Source: JBILVQ01 sp044370375 | GTDB lineage: Bacteria; Bacteroidota; Bacteroidia; UBA4408 | Assembly (NCBI GenBank): GCA_044370375.1 | Contig: JBILVQ010000093.1 | Span: 1 to 11,189, forward strand | Reading direction: 5' to 3' | DNA: 11,189 bases | Shown here: piece by piece, positions 1 to 6,387 of the stretch | Position numbering within the stretch: the first letter of the stretch is position 1 | Layout of the letters: each line of letters opens with the position of its first letter | Translations under genes and position numbers: made by a program | The notes under the pieces: generated by a model | The model's input: the letters and a program-made list of their open reading frames with translations, nothing else | Told to the model about the DNA's origin: nothing | Databases searched by the model: none

Positions 1-2004
1 GGCCGCGTTGATGGCAGAAGCACTGCTTTGAATGGGTGTTCCAATGATGGCGGTTAAACTGGTGGCATGGTTTAACAGGTACATCACCTCCTCGCCCGGA
101 TTCAAACTATAGGGAACGCTAAAACTATTGCCGTTAATGGTTCCAGCCGATGGCGTAACCGATAAAATGTTAACATCGGCATTCGCCAAACTAACATCCA
201 TCGTTCCCGATTCGGTAGTGGTTCCAATATTGCGCAAAGTTACATAAGCATTATTGGTAAAACCGGGACGAAAAGGACCTGTTACCAAATCTATCACCAA
301 ATCTACCTGACCGGCAATGGGCTGAAAGGCAAAATTCTTATTGGAATCAACTTGGCTCGAAAGCGTTGGAAAAGTTGATGTGTATCCCATCGGACTAATG
401 GTATAATAAGGAGGAGGATTGCTTAATTGGGTTGTATAAGTTCCAGCACCTACGCCAATCACATAAGGTCCGCTGATCAAGGCATTACTGTTAGCCGATC
501 CACTGATAGAAAGATTCACCTGACAATTGATTTCACCCGCATCATAAACCCCATTTAAATTGGCATCGTAAAAAGAAGTTCCGCTAATTATGTTGGCATT
601 ATCGGTATAAGTTGCAACATAATTGGTGTTGTTGATCTGCTGCGCTGTAATGGTATGTCCGCCAAAACGTGCCACACTTCCCACATTACCAGTTAAATAA
701 ACTTTCGCGTTGGCTCCGGCCATTTCGGTGGTGTTAAGGGTTGAAAAGTTAAAACCATAACAGGCACCTGAAAGCACATTGCCATTGATATCGGTCTTAA
801 TGATATAGGAAACATTTGGTTGAGATAGAGCCGTTGGCAAAGTGTTGGCATAAACCAAGTTATACCCATCGAACACGTTGGAAGTAAGCGCTTCTGAAGT
901 TTTTCCGCAAAGGTATAAGCTGTTGTTGACAAGGGTTCCGACATAAAAATTCGTTTCTTGATCACCATATTTTTTGGCCCACAAAAAATTTCCCGCATTA
1001 TCAATTCTTGTTACATAGGTTGAATAAAAAGGACAGGTCAAAGTGGTTGATCCAAAGGTTGCGCTTCCACCAAAACTACCAAGCAAGAAGACATCATTCT
1101 GGTAAGCGATTACCTGTGTTTTCCACCAGGAAGAATTGTTGAGCATCAGGGCCCATTCCCAGTTACCGGAAGCATCTACCTTGGCCACAAAATCACGCAA
1201 ATCGGATGCCGGAGAGGTGAGTACGGCTACAGCACCAAAGGACATACTTCCTGAGAACAAGCCGGATACAAACCATTCGGAGTTGGCATTCATGGCAAGG
1301 CTCATGGATATATGCGTATTTGTATTTCCCGTTAAAACTTTACCATCGAGCCAATTGCCGTTATCATCCAATGTGGCCAGCATAATATTTCCATTGGCCG
1401 GATCAATGATGGAGCTGCCCAATGTTTGTGGTGCAACATTTCGAAAACCACAAGAAATTACAATTCTATCCGTTCCATTGCCGGCAATGCGCGTTAAATC
1501 TGCGTTGAGCGATGCTCCACTGGTACCGGCCTGAACAGAAGTTGACCAAAGTACATTTCCATTGGGTGCCATTTTGGTGACAAAGGCTCTGATGCCGGGT
1601 CCGTTGGATATTGGAAAAGGATCAGTATCGAGTGTGGTTGCAACCGTAGTATCACCAAACATACCTGTAACATAAATGTTGGATTGCTGGTCCACATAAA
1701 TACCTCCAATAATGGCAGCACCACCACAGGTAAAACTACGGGCCCACAGCAATTGTCCGTTGTCATCTCGCTTTATCAGCAAAGAAGCGAACCCGTTGGC
1801 AGGATAGGTTTGACCACCAACATCCAATGAACCCGAATAGGTAACGGAGTTGATGACATTGTTAAAATTATCGGTAGCAATGCGGTTGATGAATCCCGTA
1901 TTGGAACCGGAGTTTTGGTCGGTGTAGGCACCCAGAAAATTCTGGGCTCTTACCGCATTCACCATTAAAAACAGTGAAAGGAAAAGGTAAATATTTTTTT
2001 TCAT
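1..2004 (-). CDS. Secreted SBBP-like beta-propeller repeat protein, C-terminus cut by window edge (partial)
   Basis: The minus-strand frame is open from the ATG at 2004 to the left edge without a stop, giving 668 residues. Residues 1-21 are a signal peptide (MKKN, hydrophobic core, cleavage likely after VRA or RAQ). At least six blade-like repeats follow, each ending in a strand of the form hydrophobic-x-K/R-x-D-x-x-G-N-x-x-W-A, near residues 75-88, 140-153, 206-218, 271-285, 329-343 and 399-414. This resembles SBBP/NHL-type beta-propeller proteins. Residues 474-490 contain a D-x-N-x-N-G-x-x-D-x-G-E segment like the calcium-binding loops of SdrD-B/dockerin-type folds, and residues 565-650 look like an immunoglobulin-like CARDB-type domain. 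In Bacteroidota such proteins usually end in a type IX secretion sorting domain, which would lie outside the window. Cell-surface or secreted location is inferred. The substrate or ligand is unknown. Confidence 0.88.
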   Translation of the reverse strand, partial: MKKNIYLFLSLFLMVNAVRAQNFLGAYTDQNSGSNTGFINRIATDNFNNVINSVTYSGSLDVGGQTYPANGFASLLIKRDDNGQLLWARSFTCGGAAIIGGIYVDQQSNIYVTGMFGDTTVATTLDTDPFPISNGPGIRAFVTKMAPNGNVLWSTSVQAGTSGASLNADLTRIAGNGTDRIVISCGFRNVAPQTLGSSIIDPANGNIMLATLDDNGNWLDGKVLTGNTNTHISMSLAMNANSEWFVSGLFSGSMSFGAVAVLTSPASDLRDFVAKVDASGNWEWALMLNNSSWWKTQVIAYQNDVFLLGSFGGSATFGSTTLTCPFYSTYVTRIDNAGNFLWAKKYGDQETNFYVGTLVNNSLYLCGKTSEALTSNVFDGYNLVYANTLPTALSQPNVSYIIKTDINGNVLSGACYGFNFSTLNTTEMAGANAKVYLTGNVGSVARFGGHTITAQQINNTNYVATYTDNANIISGTSFYDANLNGVYDAGEINCQVNLSISGSANSNALISGPYVIGVGAGTYTTQLSNPPPYYTISPMGYTSTFPTLSSQVDSNKNFAFQPIAGQVDLVIDLVTGPFRPGFTNNAYVTLRNIGTTTESGTMDVSLANADVNILSVTPSAGTINGNSFSVPYSLNPGEEVMYLLNHATSLTAIIGTPIQSSASAINAA

Positions 2005-2042
2005 GGGTGGTTTAAGAATAAGGGTTAGGTACTTATTCCACC

Positions 2043-2050
2043 CAAAGATA
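2043..2050 (-). promoter_or_regulatory. Bacteroidota -7 element for the secreted repeat protein
   Basis: Read on the minus strand this is TATCTTTG, a full match to the Bacteroidota -7 consensus TAnnTTTG, 38 bases upstream of the ATG at 2004. No TTG lies at the usual 19-base distance upstream (the nearest is 13 bases away), so only half of the promoter is convincing. Confidence 0.45.
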
Positions 2051-2099
2051 AAATTATTTCAGGCAAAACGCTGTTAAAAAAGAAATAAAAATCCGTGGT

Positions 2100-2720
2100 T
2101 TAGGTAGCGAAATAGGACGTATACCACGGATGTTCATGATGGTCGATGGCAGCTGGATTAATTGCATGTGAGGGATCAATTTTGTTGTAAAGAATTTCAA
2201 GAGAGGCAAAATCGCGTTGTGAAATTACCTGAAATCCGTTCCTCATCAATTGTGCTGCACAAACCCCTGCTCCTATTTGGTAAACTTTGTTCTCGGCAAA
2301 GCGACTGCCCTTGTAAATTACTTGCGAACCACAGGCAGCACTCACATCCATCAAGATGGCTAATTCTATATCCTTTTCGCGGGCAACTTCAAGCATGCGT
2401 ATAGAAGCTTGGATCATGCCTTCTGTCCAGTCCAGACCGGATTCAGCGAGCACTTTGGCCTTTCCATCCAAAACATCCATCCCGTGTCCGCCATGAATAT
2501 CACACATTTCACGCGGTGTGCCAAACGAAAAGTCTTCGGGACAAAAACGCGTAATGTGGACATTGGGATAATTCAACAATTTAAGGGCGCTAGGATAAGT
2601 GCCATTGGCTGTTCCATCGTAACCGCACAAAATTCCTGTTAAACAGGCGCTCAACAATAAGCGTAGCGGGTTTTCAGGCGTGGGATTTCGGAGATTTTGT
2701 AAGTATATTTTGTTTGTCAT
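2100..2720 (-). CDS. DUF523 / 2-thiouracil desulfurase (TudS)-like protein
   Basis: This 206-residue protein carries the DUF523 signature. Numbered from the ATG at 2720, the SACLTG-x-x-C-x-YDG segment is at residues 25-36, F-CPED with G-TPRE at 59-71, and MDVSAACGS at 124-132. Conserved cysteines fall at 26, 32, 60 and 130. In TudS, three cysteines at the SAC, CPE and (S/A)CG positions hold a [4Fe-4S] cluster that removes sulfur from 2-thiouracil, and all three are present here. Family members are often about 150 residues; this one has about 45 extra C-terminal residues rich in His and Asn. The frame extends upstream to a GTG at 2750, but the ATG at 2720 is preferred because GTG starts are rare in this group and a -7-like element lies between the two. 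It diverges from the ars operon; a link to arsenic is not shown. The actual substrate is uncertain. Confidence 0.85.
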   Translation of the reverse strand: MTNKIYLQNLRNPTPENPLRLLLSACLTGILCGYDGTANGTYPSALKLLNYPNVHITRFCPEDFSFGTPREMCDIHGGHGMDVLDGKAKVLAESGLDWTEGMIQASIRMLEVAREKDIELAILMDVSAACGSQVIYKGSRFAENKVYQIGAGVCAAQLMRNGFQVISQRDFASLEILYNKIDPSHAINPAAIDHHEHPWYTSYFAT

Positions 2721-2737
2721 CTTCGCCAATGAGGTTA

Positions 2738-2745
2738 CGAATGTA
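2738..2745 (-). promoter_or_regulatory. Possible -7 element for the TudS-like gene
   Basis: Minus-strand TACATTCG differs from TAnnTTTG by one base and ends 17 bases before the ATG at 2720. If used, it rules out the upstream GTG start at 2750. No TTG was found at the matching -33 distance. Confidence 0.3.
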
Positions 2746-2875
2746 AGCACAAATTAACCTTGCTTTGCGGAATAACGCTAAAAAGATCCTAAGCCTCGTT
2801 AAAATAATACACGGTTCAACTTATTAAGCATTTTGAAATAGAAAAAAATCAAGGGTGAAATTCCAAAACAAAAAA

Positions 2876-2901
2876 TATAATTCGTAATTTTACGACTGAA
2901 A
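2876..2901. promoter_or_regulatory. Candidate ArsR operator (12-2-12 dyad) overlapping a -7 element
   Basis: The centre is a perfect inverted repeat TCGTAA-TT-TTACGA at 2882-2895. Extended to 12-base arms around the same two-base spacer, 9 of 12 positions pair, which is the 12-2-12 geometry typical of ArsR/SmtB operators. It ends 10 bases before the arsR ATG. TAATTTTA at 2885-2892 lies inside it and matches the Bacteroidota -7 consensus except for the last base, so a bound repressor would block the promoter. Autoregulation of the operon is inferred. Confidence 0.5.
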
Positions 2902-2911
2902 AAGCAAACTT

Positions 2912-3211
2912 ATGTCGATCGCCTCCAAAAAATACACCGATAAACAAGAACTCATTGCGCGCTTTGGCAATGCACTGGGGCATCCGGTTCGGGTTGCAAT
3001 TTTAGAATTACTGAGTCGCCAAAGCTGTTGTTACCATGGCGACATGAGTGAAGAATTACCCATCGCCAACAGTACTTTGTCGCAACATTTAAAGGTTTTA
3101 AAAGAAGCAGGCTTAATTCAGGGAGAAATTGAACCACCGAAAATAAAATACTGCATCAACAAAGAAAACTGGTTTATGGCCAAAGGAATTTTCATCGGCT
3201 TCTTTGACTAG
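2912..3211 (+). CDS. arsR: ArsR/SmtB-family metalloregulator
   Basis: This 99-residue winged-helix repressor matches the usual length of small ArsR proteins. Residues 12-35 form the alpha-1/2 region (ARFGNALGHPVRVAILELL is the typical ArsR start), residues 52-67 are the recognition helix (NSTLSQHLKVLKEAG), and residues 69-83 the wing. The probable sensor cysteines are the adjacent C39-C40 with H42 at the start of the helix before the HTH, plus C81 in the wing. Arsenic sensors of the family use closely spaced cysteines here, so As(III) or an organoarsenical is the likely inducer, but the exact CCxH spacing is not the Escherichia coli ELCVCDL pattern. As first gene of the seven-gene operon, with a dyad over its promoter, it is probably autoregulated. 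The start is the only ATG that keeps the whole domain. Confidence 0.93.
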   Translation: MSIASKKYTDKQELIARFGNALGHPVRVAILELLSRQSCCYHGDMSEELPIANSTLSQHLKVLKEAGLIQGEIEPPKIKYCINKENWFMAKGIFIGFFD

Positions 3212-3272
3212 TCACATACAAAAACAATCGTATTATTACGAAGAGTATCCACACCCCTTCATCATTACCAAC

Positions 3273-3512
3273 ATGAAAACCATCATTAAAATTTTAGGCC
3301 CCGGCTGCAGCAAGTGCTCCACCACCTACCTAAATGCTTTAGAAGCAGTAAAACAATCCGGTTTGGATGCCGAGGTCCAAAAAATCGAAGATCTTGAAGA
3401 AATGTTCAAATACAATGTGCTTACCACACCTGTACTTATCATCAATGAAGTAGTAAAAGTTAAAGGAAGAGTGGCAGAAATCAATGAAATTAAACAATTC
3501 TTTAACACCTAA
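3273..3512 (+). CDS. Small thioredoxin-fold protein (redox-active disulfide protein 2 type)
   Basis: This 79-residue single-domain protein opens with a beta strand (KTIIKILG), then GPGCSKC with the CxxC pair C12/C15, and the thioredoxin cis-proline in TTPVLIIN (P53). It lacks a signal peptide, so it is cytoplasmic. The fold and size match the thioredoxin_3/TIGR00412 group, which commonly sits next to ArsP_1-type permeases. In this operon it could supply electrons to the arsenate reductase or pass a metalloid to the permease; both are inferences. The frame continues upstream to a TTG at 3204 that overlaps the arsR stop, but the ATG at 3273 starts exactly at the first strand of the fold, and the extra residues are not thioredoxin-like. 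It could correspond to ArsE of the arsEFG systems, but this cannot be settled here. Confidence 0.88.
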   Translation: MKTIIKILGPGCSKCSTTYLNALEAVKQSGLDAEVQKIEDLEEMFKYNVLTTPVLIINEVVKVKGRVAEINEIKQFFNT

Positions 3513-3587
3513 TTCATCCAAAACCGCGCCTCCTTTGCAATAGTACTAACCTTTAAAAAGCCCGAAGCACCCTAAAGAAAAACAACT

Positions 3588-4568
3588 ATGTTCCATTGGC
3601 TACAAATATTCAGTGATTGGCTAATTTTTGGAATCATCGGTTTAGGACAAAGTACTAAATTAGGGCAAGCGCTTAACTTTTTTGTCTTCGACACCCTTAA
3701 AATAATAATTTTATTAGGTTTAACCACTTTCAGCATGGGGGTTTTGAACTCCTATTTTCCTGTAGAAAAGGTTAGAAATTTTCTAACCAAAAGAAAATGG
3801 TACGGAGCAGATTACTTCCTCGCTTCCTTCTTTGGAACCATTACCCCTTTCTGCTCCTGTTCATCGGTTCCTCTTTTTATTGGTTTTGTTAAAGGAGGTA
3901 TTCCCTTGGGTGTTACCCTTGCTTTTCTTATTTCTTCTCCTTTGGTGGATGCCGTTTCGGTTGCCATTTTTCTTGGCATTTTTGGTTTCAAAATTACCAT
4001 GGTTTATGTCGTTAGTGGTATCCTGCTTTCTATGACCGCTGGCTTCATTCTTGGTCAATTAAAACTCGACCACCTACTCACCGATTGGGTAAAAAAAATA
4101 CTTGAAAACAAACAACTTGCTGCCAATGCATATACCGATGAAGGAACTACATTCCTTAAGCGCCTACCCGCTATTTTCCGAGAAGCCTTCGGAATTGTAA
4201 AAGGAGTTTTTTTATATGTATTGGCAGGCATTGCTATTGGCGCTTTAATGCATGGCTATATTCCAACCGGATTTTTCGAAGAATACATAAGCAAAGACAA
4301 CCCTTTCGCTGTTCCTATTGCTGTTTTAGCCGGAGTACCCTTGTATAGCAACGCAGCAGGTATTCTGCCCGTTATTCAAGTTTTGGTACAAAAAGGAATT
4401 CCCATCGGCACGGCCATTGCTTTTTCTATGGCAGTGGTTGGTCTTTCTATTCCAGAAGGACTCTTGCTAAAAAAAGTAATGACCACCAAAATGCTTATCA
4501 TTTTCTTTGCAGTGGTAACTGCTTGCATAATCATCTCGGGCTATGCCTTCAACTTCTTTTTTAACTAA
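3588..4568 (+). CDS. ArsP_1 / DUF318-family permease
   Basis: This 326-residue integral membrane protein has about eight to ten hydrophobic segments. Its first half carries the family hallmark TPFCSCSSVP at residues 86-95 (C89, C91), followed by LFIGF-x-KGGIPLG and a SSPLVD segment. The second half repeats the architecture (GVPLYSNAAGILPV near 249-262, then KGIPIGTAIAFSMAVVGLS), consistent with the two-fold pseudo-repeat of PF03773. Known members include ArsP of Campylobacter, which exports trivalent organoarsenicals, and other members linked to metal efflux. Its place after ArsR and a CxxC protein supports metalloid or organoarsenical export at the inner membrane, but the substrate is inferred. 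A loop near residues 160-195 is hydrophilic and probably cytoplasmic. It ends six bases before the next start codon. Confidence 0.9.
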   Translation: MFHWLQIFSDWLIFGIIGLGQSTKLGQALNFFVFDTLKIIILLGLTTFSMGVLNSYFPVEKVRNFLTKRKWYGADYFLASFFGTITPFCSCSSVPLFIGFVKGGIPLGVTLAFLISSPLVDAVSVAIFLGIFGFKITMVYVVSGILLSMTAGFILGQLKLDHLLTDWVKKILENKQLAANAYTDEGTTFLKRLPAIFREAFGIVKGVFLYVLAGIAIGALMHGYIPTGFFEEYISKDNPFAVPIAVLAGVPLYSNAAGILPVIQVLVQKGIPIGTAIAFSMAVVGLSIPEGLLLKKVMTTKMLIIFFAVVTACIIISGYAFNFFFN

Positions 4569-4574
4569 CCTATT

Positions 4575-5174
4575 ATGAGAAAAACAATCTTAAGCTTTGC
4601 AATCCTTGCAGGAATCATCTTAACCAGCTGCAACAATCAACAACAACAAAATGCCGAAGCCACAACCAGCGACTCAGGTTTTTTCAAAAGTCCGAAAGCG
4701 GAAGTAAGTATTGAAGATGCCCTCGCACTAAGCCAATCAGGCGCCCTGCTGATTGATGTGAGAGAACCCGATGAACTGCAAGAAATGGCCTATGACGTAA
4801 AGGAAATGGTAAATATTCCGTTAGGTGATTTAGCGTATAAACTCAATGAAATTCCTAAAGATAAGCAGGTAATTGTAGTTTGCCAAAAAGGAGGAAGAAG
4901 TTCACAAGCCTTTGATTTGCTAAAAGAAAAGGGATTTGTAAACGTAGCCAATATGGCGGGAGGCATGGATGCCTGGAATGAAAAAGGATTGCCTGTAGTA
5001 ACAGGAGGTCAAAAAAATGCCTGCTGCGAAAACCCAAACAGCGAAGACTGTAACCCCGATGGTACCTGTAAAGAACCATCAGATAAAAAAGCTTGTTGTG
5101 AAAATCCAAACAGTAAGGATTGTAACCCTGATGGTACTTGCAAAAAACCTGAGAAAAAATCATCAATCAAATGA
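4575..5174 (+). CDS. Rhodanese-domain lipoprotein with duplicated cysteine-rich tail
   Basis: This 199-residue protein begins with a lipoprotein signal peptide; the lipobox is LTSC with C19 as the modified cysteine. Residues 44-143 form one rhodanese domain: LLIDVREPDE at 58-67, an active-site loop CQKGGRSS with C103, and a closing MAGGMDAW segment near 127-134. A single rhodanese domain normally moves sulfane sulfur or acts in redox chemistry. The unusual part is the C-terminus: two 20-residue repeats with a 24-residue period (residues 147-166 and 171-190), each holding CC, C and C, eight cysteines in total, followed by a lysine-rich end. The envelope location is inferred from the lipobox. 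It starts six bases after the permease stop and overlaps the next gene by four bases (ATGA), so it belongs to the operon. Possible roles are metalloid binding or sulfur delivery. Rhodanese assignment is firm; function is not. Confidence 0.9.
   Translation: MRKTILSFAILAGIILTSCNNQQQQNAEATTSDSGFFKSPKAEVSIEDALALSQSGALLIDVREPDELQEMAYDVKEMVNIPLGDLAYKLNEIPKDKQVIVVCQKGGRSSQAFDLLKEKGFVNVANMAGGMDAWNEKGLPVVTGGQKNACCENPNSEDCNPDGTCKEPSDKKACCENPNSKDCNPDGTCKKPEKKSSIK
5013..5144 (+). repeat. Two in-frame cysteine-rich repeats in the rhodanese tail
   Basis: Two 60-base units (5013-5072 and 5085-5144, period 72 bases) encode the pattern K-x-ACCENPNS-x-DCNPDGTCK. Apart from the lysine-rich edges, the proteins differ mainly at one E/K position, while 10 of 18 shared residues from the first Ala through the final Pro use different synonymous codons. 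The duplication is therefore old and the protein sequence has been kept. Confidence 0.85.
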
Positions 5175-5626
5175 AACATTTCTTCGCCATCTTTTTCCTT
5201 TTTAGCAGTCTGCTCCTCGCGTGCCAATCCGCTACCAATAGCAGTGATACGTCAGAAAAAACGGCTTCCCTTCAAGGGCACGCAAGCAAAAAAAACCGGC
5301 TAGAGGTATTTTGTTTTCATGGAACCCGCCAATGCGAAACCTGCAAAAACATGAAGTCAAATACCCGCTTGGTTTTAGAAAAATACTTTGCTCCTCAACT
5401 CAAAGACAGCAGTATTGTTTTTGCCATTGTAGATGTTGAGCATGAAAAGAATGAAAAACTAGCAGAAAAATTTCAAGCTACAGGCACCGCACTTATGGTT
5501 AATAAAGTAACAAATGGTAAGGATAGCATTTTAGATTGGAGTGATTTTGCTTTTGAAAAAGCAAACGAAAATGAAGTTTATCAGACCGAGCTAAAAACAA
5601 GGCTCCAAGCGTTGCTAAGCAAATGA
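5171..5626 (+). CDS. ArsF-family thioredoxin-like lipoprotein (CETC)
   Basis: This 151-residue protein has a lipoprotein signal (hydrophobic residues 4-17, lipobox LLAC with C18), a Ser/Thr-rich linker, and a thioredoxin-like domain from about residue 43. The motif is VFCFHGTRQCETCKNM, with the CxxC pair C55/C58 and an extra C48. FHxTRxCxTC is the pattern I recall for the family named nitrophenyl compound nitroreductase subunit ArsF, after the arsEFG organoarsenical operon of Shewanella. No flavin-binding motif is visible, so nitroreductase activity cannot be read from the sequence alone. The family name is from memory and not checked by search. It overlaps both neighbours by four bases (ATGA at each end), and the partner encoded next is an ArsG-type membrane protein. 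A role as an envelope thiol carrier reduced by that protein is inferred. Confidence 0.82.
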   Translation: MKHFFAIFFLFSSLLLACQSATNSSDTSEKTASLQGHASKKNRLEVFCFHGTRQCETCKNMKSNTRLVLEKYFAPQLKDSSIVFAIVDVEHEKNEKLAEKFQATGTALMVNKVTNGKDSILDWSDFAFEKANENEVYQTELKTRLQALLSK

Positions 5627-6339
5627 CAGAAACGCTTTACCAATGGATGAACAGCAGTAATCTTCCCATCATTTCTGCTTTGATATTGGGAGTGCTTACA
5701 GCCATTAGTCCGTGTCCATTGGCCACCAATATCACGGCCATTGCATATCTTGCAAAAAATAATGCAAAGGGCAAGAAACAGGTTCTTTTAAGTGGTTTGC
5801 TGTACACGCTGGGACTGGCCTTTACCTATACCGGCATTGCCTTAATTATACTTTTCGGGGCCAGCAAGTTCCATATTGCACGCTTTTTTCACGGCAACGG
5901 AGAAAAATTTGTTGGACCAATTATGATTTTCATTGGCTTAATCATGCTCAATGTTATAAAACTCAATTTTATTAAGGGCGGTAATTTCACCGAAAAGTGG
6001 AGCGATCAATTCAAGGAGAAAGGTTTGTTAGGCGCTTTTTTATTAGGCGTATTGTTCGCCATGGCTTTTTGTCCCTATAGCGGTGCTTTGTATTTCGGAG
6101 CGCTAATTCCAATGATTCTTCAACAGGAAGCTGGCTTTGTTTACCCCTTGTTTTATGCCCTCGGGGCCGGCACCCTTGTTATGTTTTTTACCCTGATCAT
6201 TGCCTTTAGTTTCGCACAATTAGGCAAATACTTTAAGGCCATTCAGAAAACAGAAAAAGTAATGCGTCTTTTAGCAGGATTGCTATTTGTACTAACCGGA
6301 CTATATTACCTTTTCATTTATTTAAGGATCATTGAATAG
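5623..6339 (+). CDS. ArsG-family / CcdA-like membrane protein
   Basis: This 238-residue protein has six hydrophobic segments in the CcdA/DsbD-beta arrangement. The first carries SPCPLATNITAI (C31) and the fourth AMAFCPYSG (C150), the two positions that form the redox-active pair in CcdA and DsbD. Segments lie near residues 15-42, 55-79, 96-113, 136-165, 171-196 and 214-234. SPCPLATNI plus the second CP motif match my memory of the family named aromatic aminobenzylarsenical efflux permease ArsG, rather than ordinary cytochrome c biogenesis CcdA; no cytochrome c genes are nearby. Two readings remain open: efflux of reduced arsenicals, or transfer of electrons across the inner membrane to the ArsF-type lipoprotein. 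The start overlaps the preceding stop (ATGA), which implies translational coupling. Confidence 0.85.
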   Translation: MTETLYQWMNSSNLPIISALILGVLTAISPCPLATNITAIAYLAKNNAKGKKQVLLSGLLYTLGLAFTYTGIALIILFGASKFHIARFFHGNGEKFVGPIMIFIGLIMLNVIKLNFIKGGNFTEKWSDQFKEKGLLGAFLLGVLFAMAFCPYSGALYFGALIPMILQQEAGFVYPLFYALGAGTLVMFFTLIIAFSFAQLGKYFKAIQKTEKVMRLLAGLLFVLTGLYYLFIYLRIIE

Positions 6340-6348
6340 GTCCTTGGA

Positions 6349-6387
6349 ATGATGATGATGTCGAAAAACAAAAAAAAAACAATATGA
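6349..6387 (+). other. Twelve-codon mini-ORF ahead of the arsenate reductase gene
   Basis: Four successive ATG codons open a reading frame MMMMSKNKKKTI whose TGA overlaps the next gene's ATG as ATGA. The layout copies the coupled junctions upstream and could help ribosomes reach the downstream start across a 44-base gap. The run of A bases makes chance a serious alternative. Confidence 0.15.

Noticed and set aside
2721..2750. GTG start for the TudS-like protein
   Set aside because: An ATG lies ten codons in, the added residues precede the conserved domain, and a -7-like element sits between them.
3204..3272. Upstream TTG start for the small thioredoxin-fold protein
   Set aside because: It would overlap arsR and add 23 non-thioredoxin residues; the ATG at 3273 begins exactly at the first strand.
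4575..5174. Frame errors or a gene fusion creating the rhodanese tail
   Set aside because: The frame is continuous, both repeats keep the protein sequence despite synonymous changes, and the gene ends in a clean ATGA overlap.
5623..6339. Cytochrome c biogenesis CcdA proper
   Set aside because: No cytochrome c or Ccs genes are nearby, and the SPCPLATNI motif with an adjacent ArsF-type protein fits the ArsG family better.
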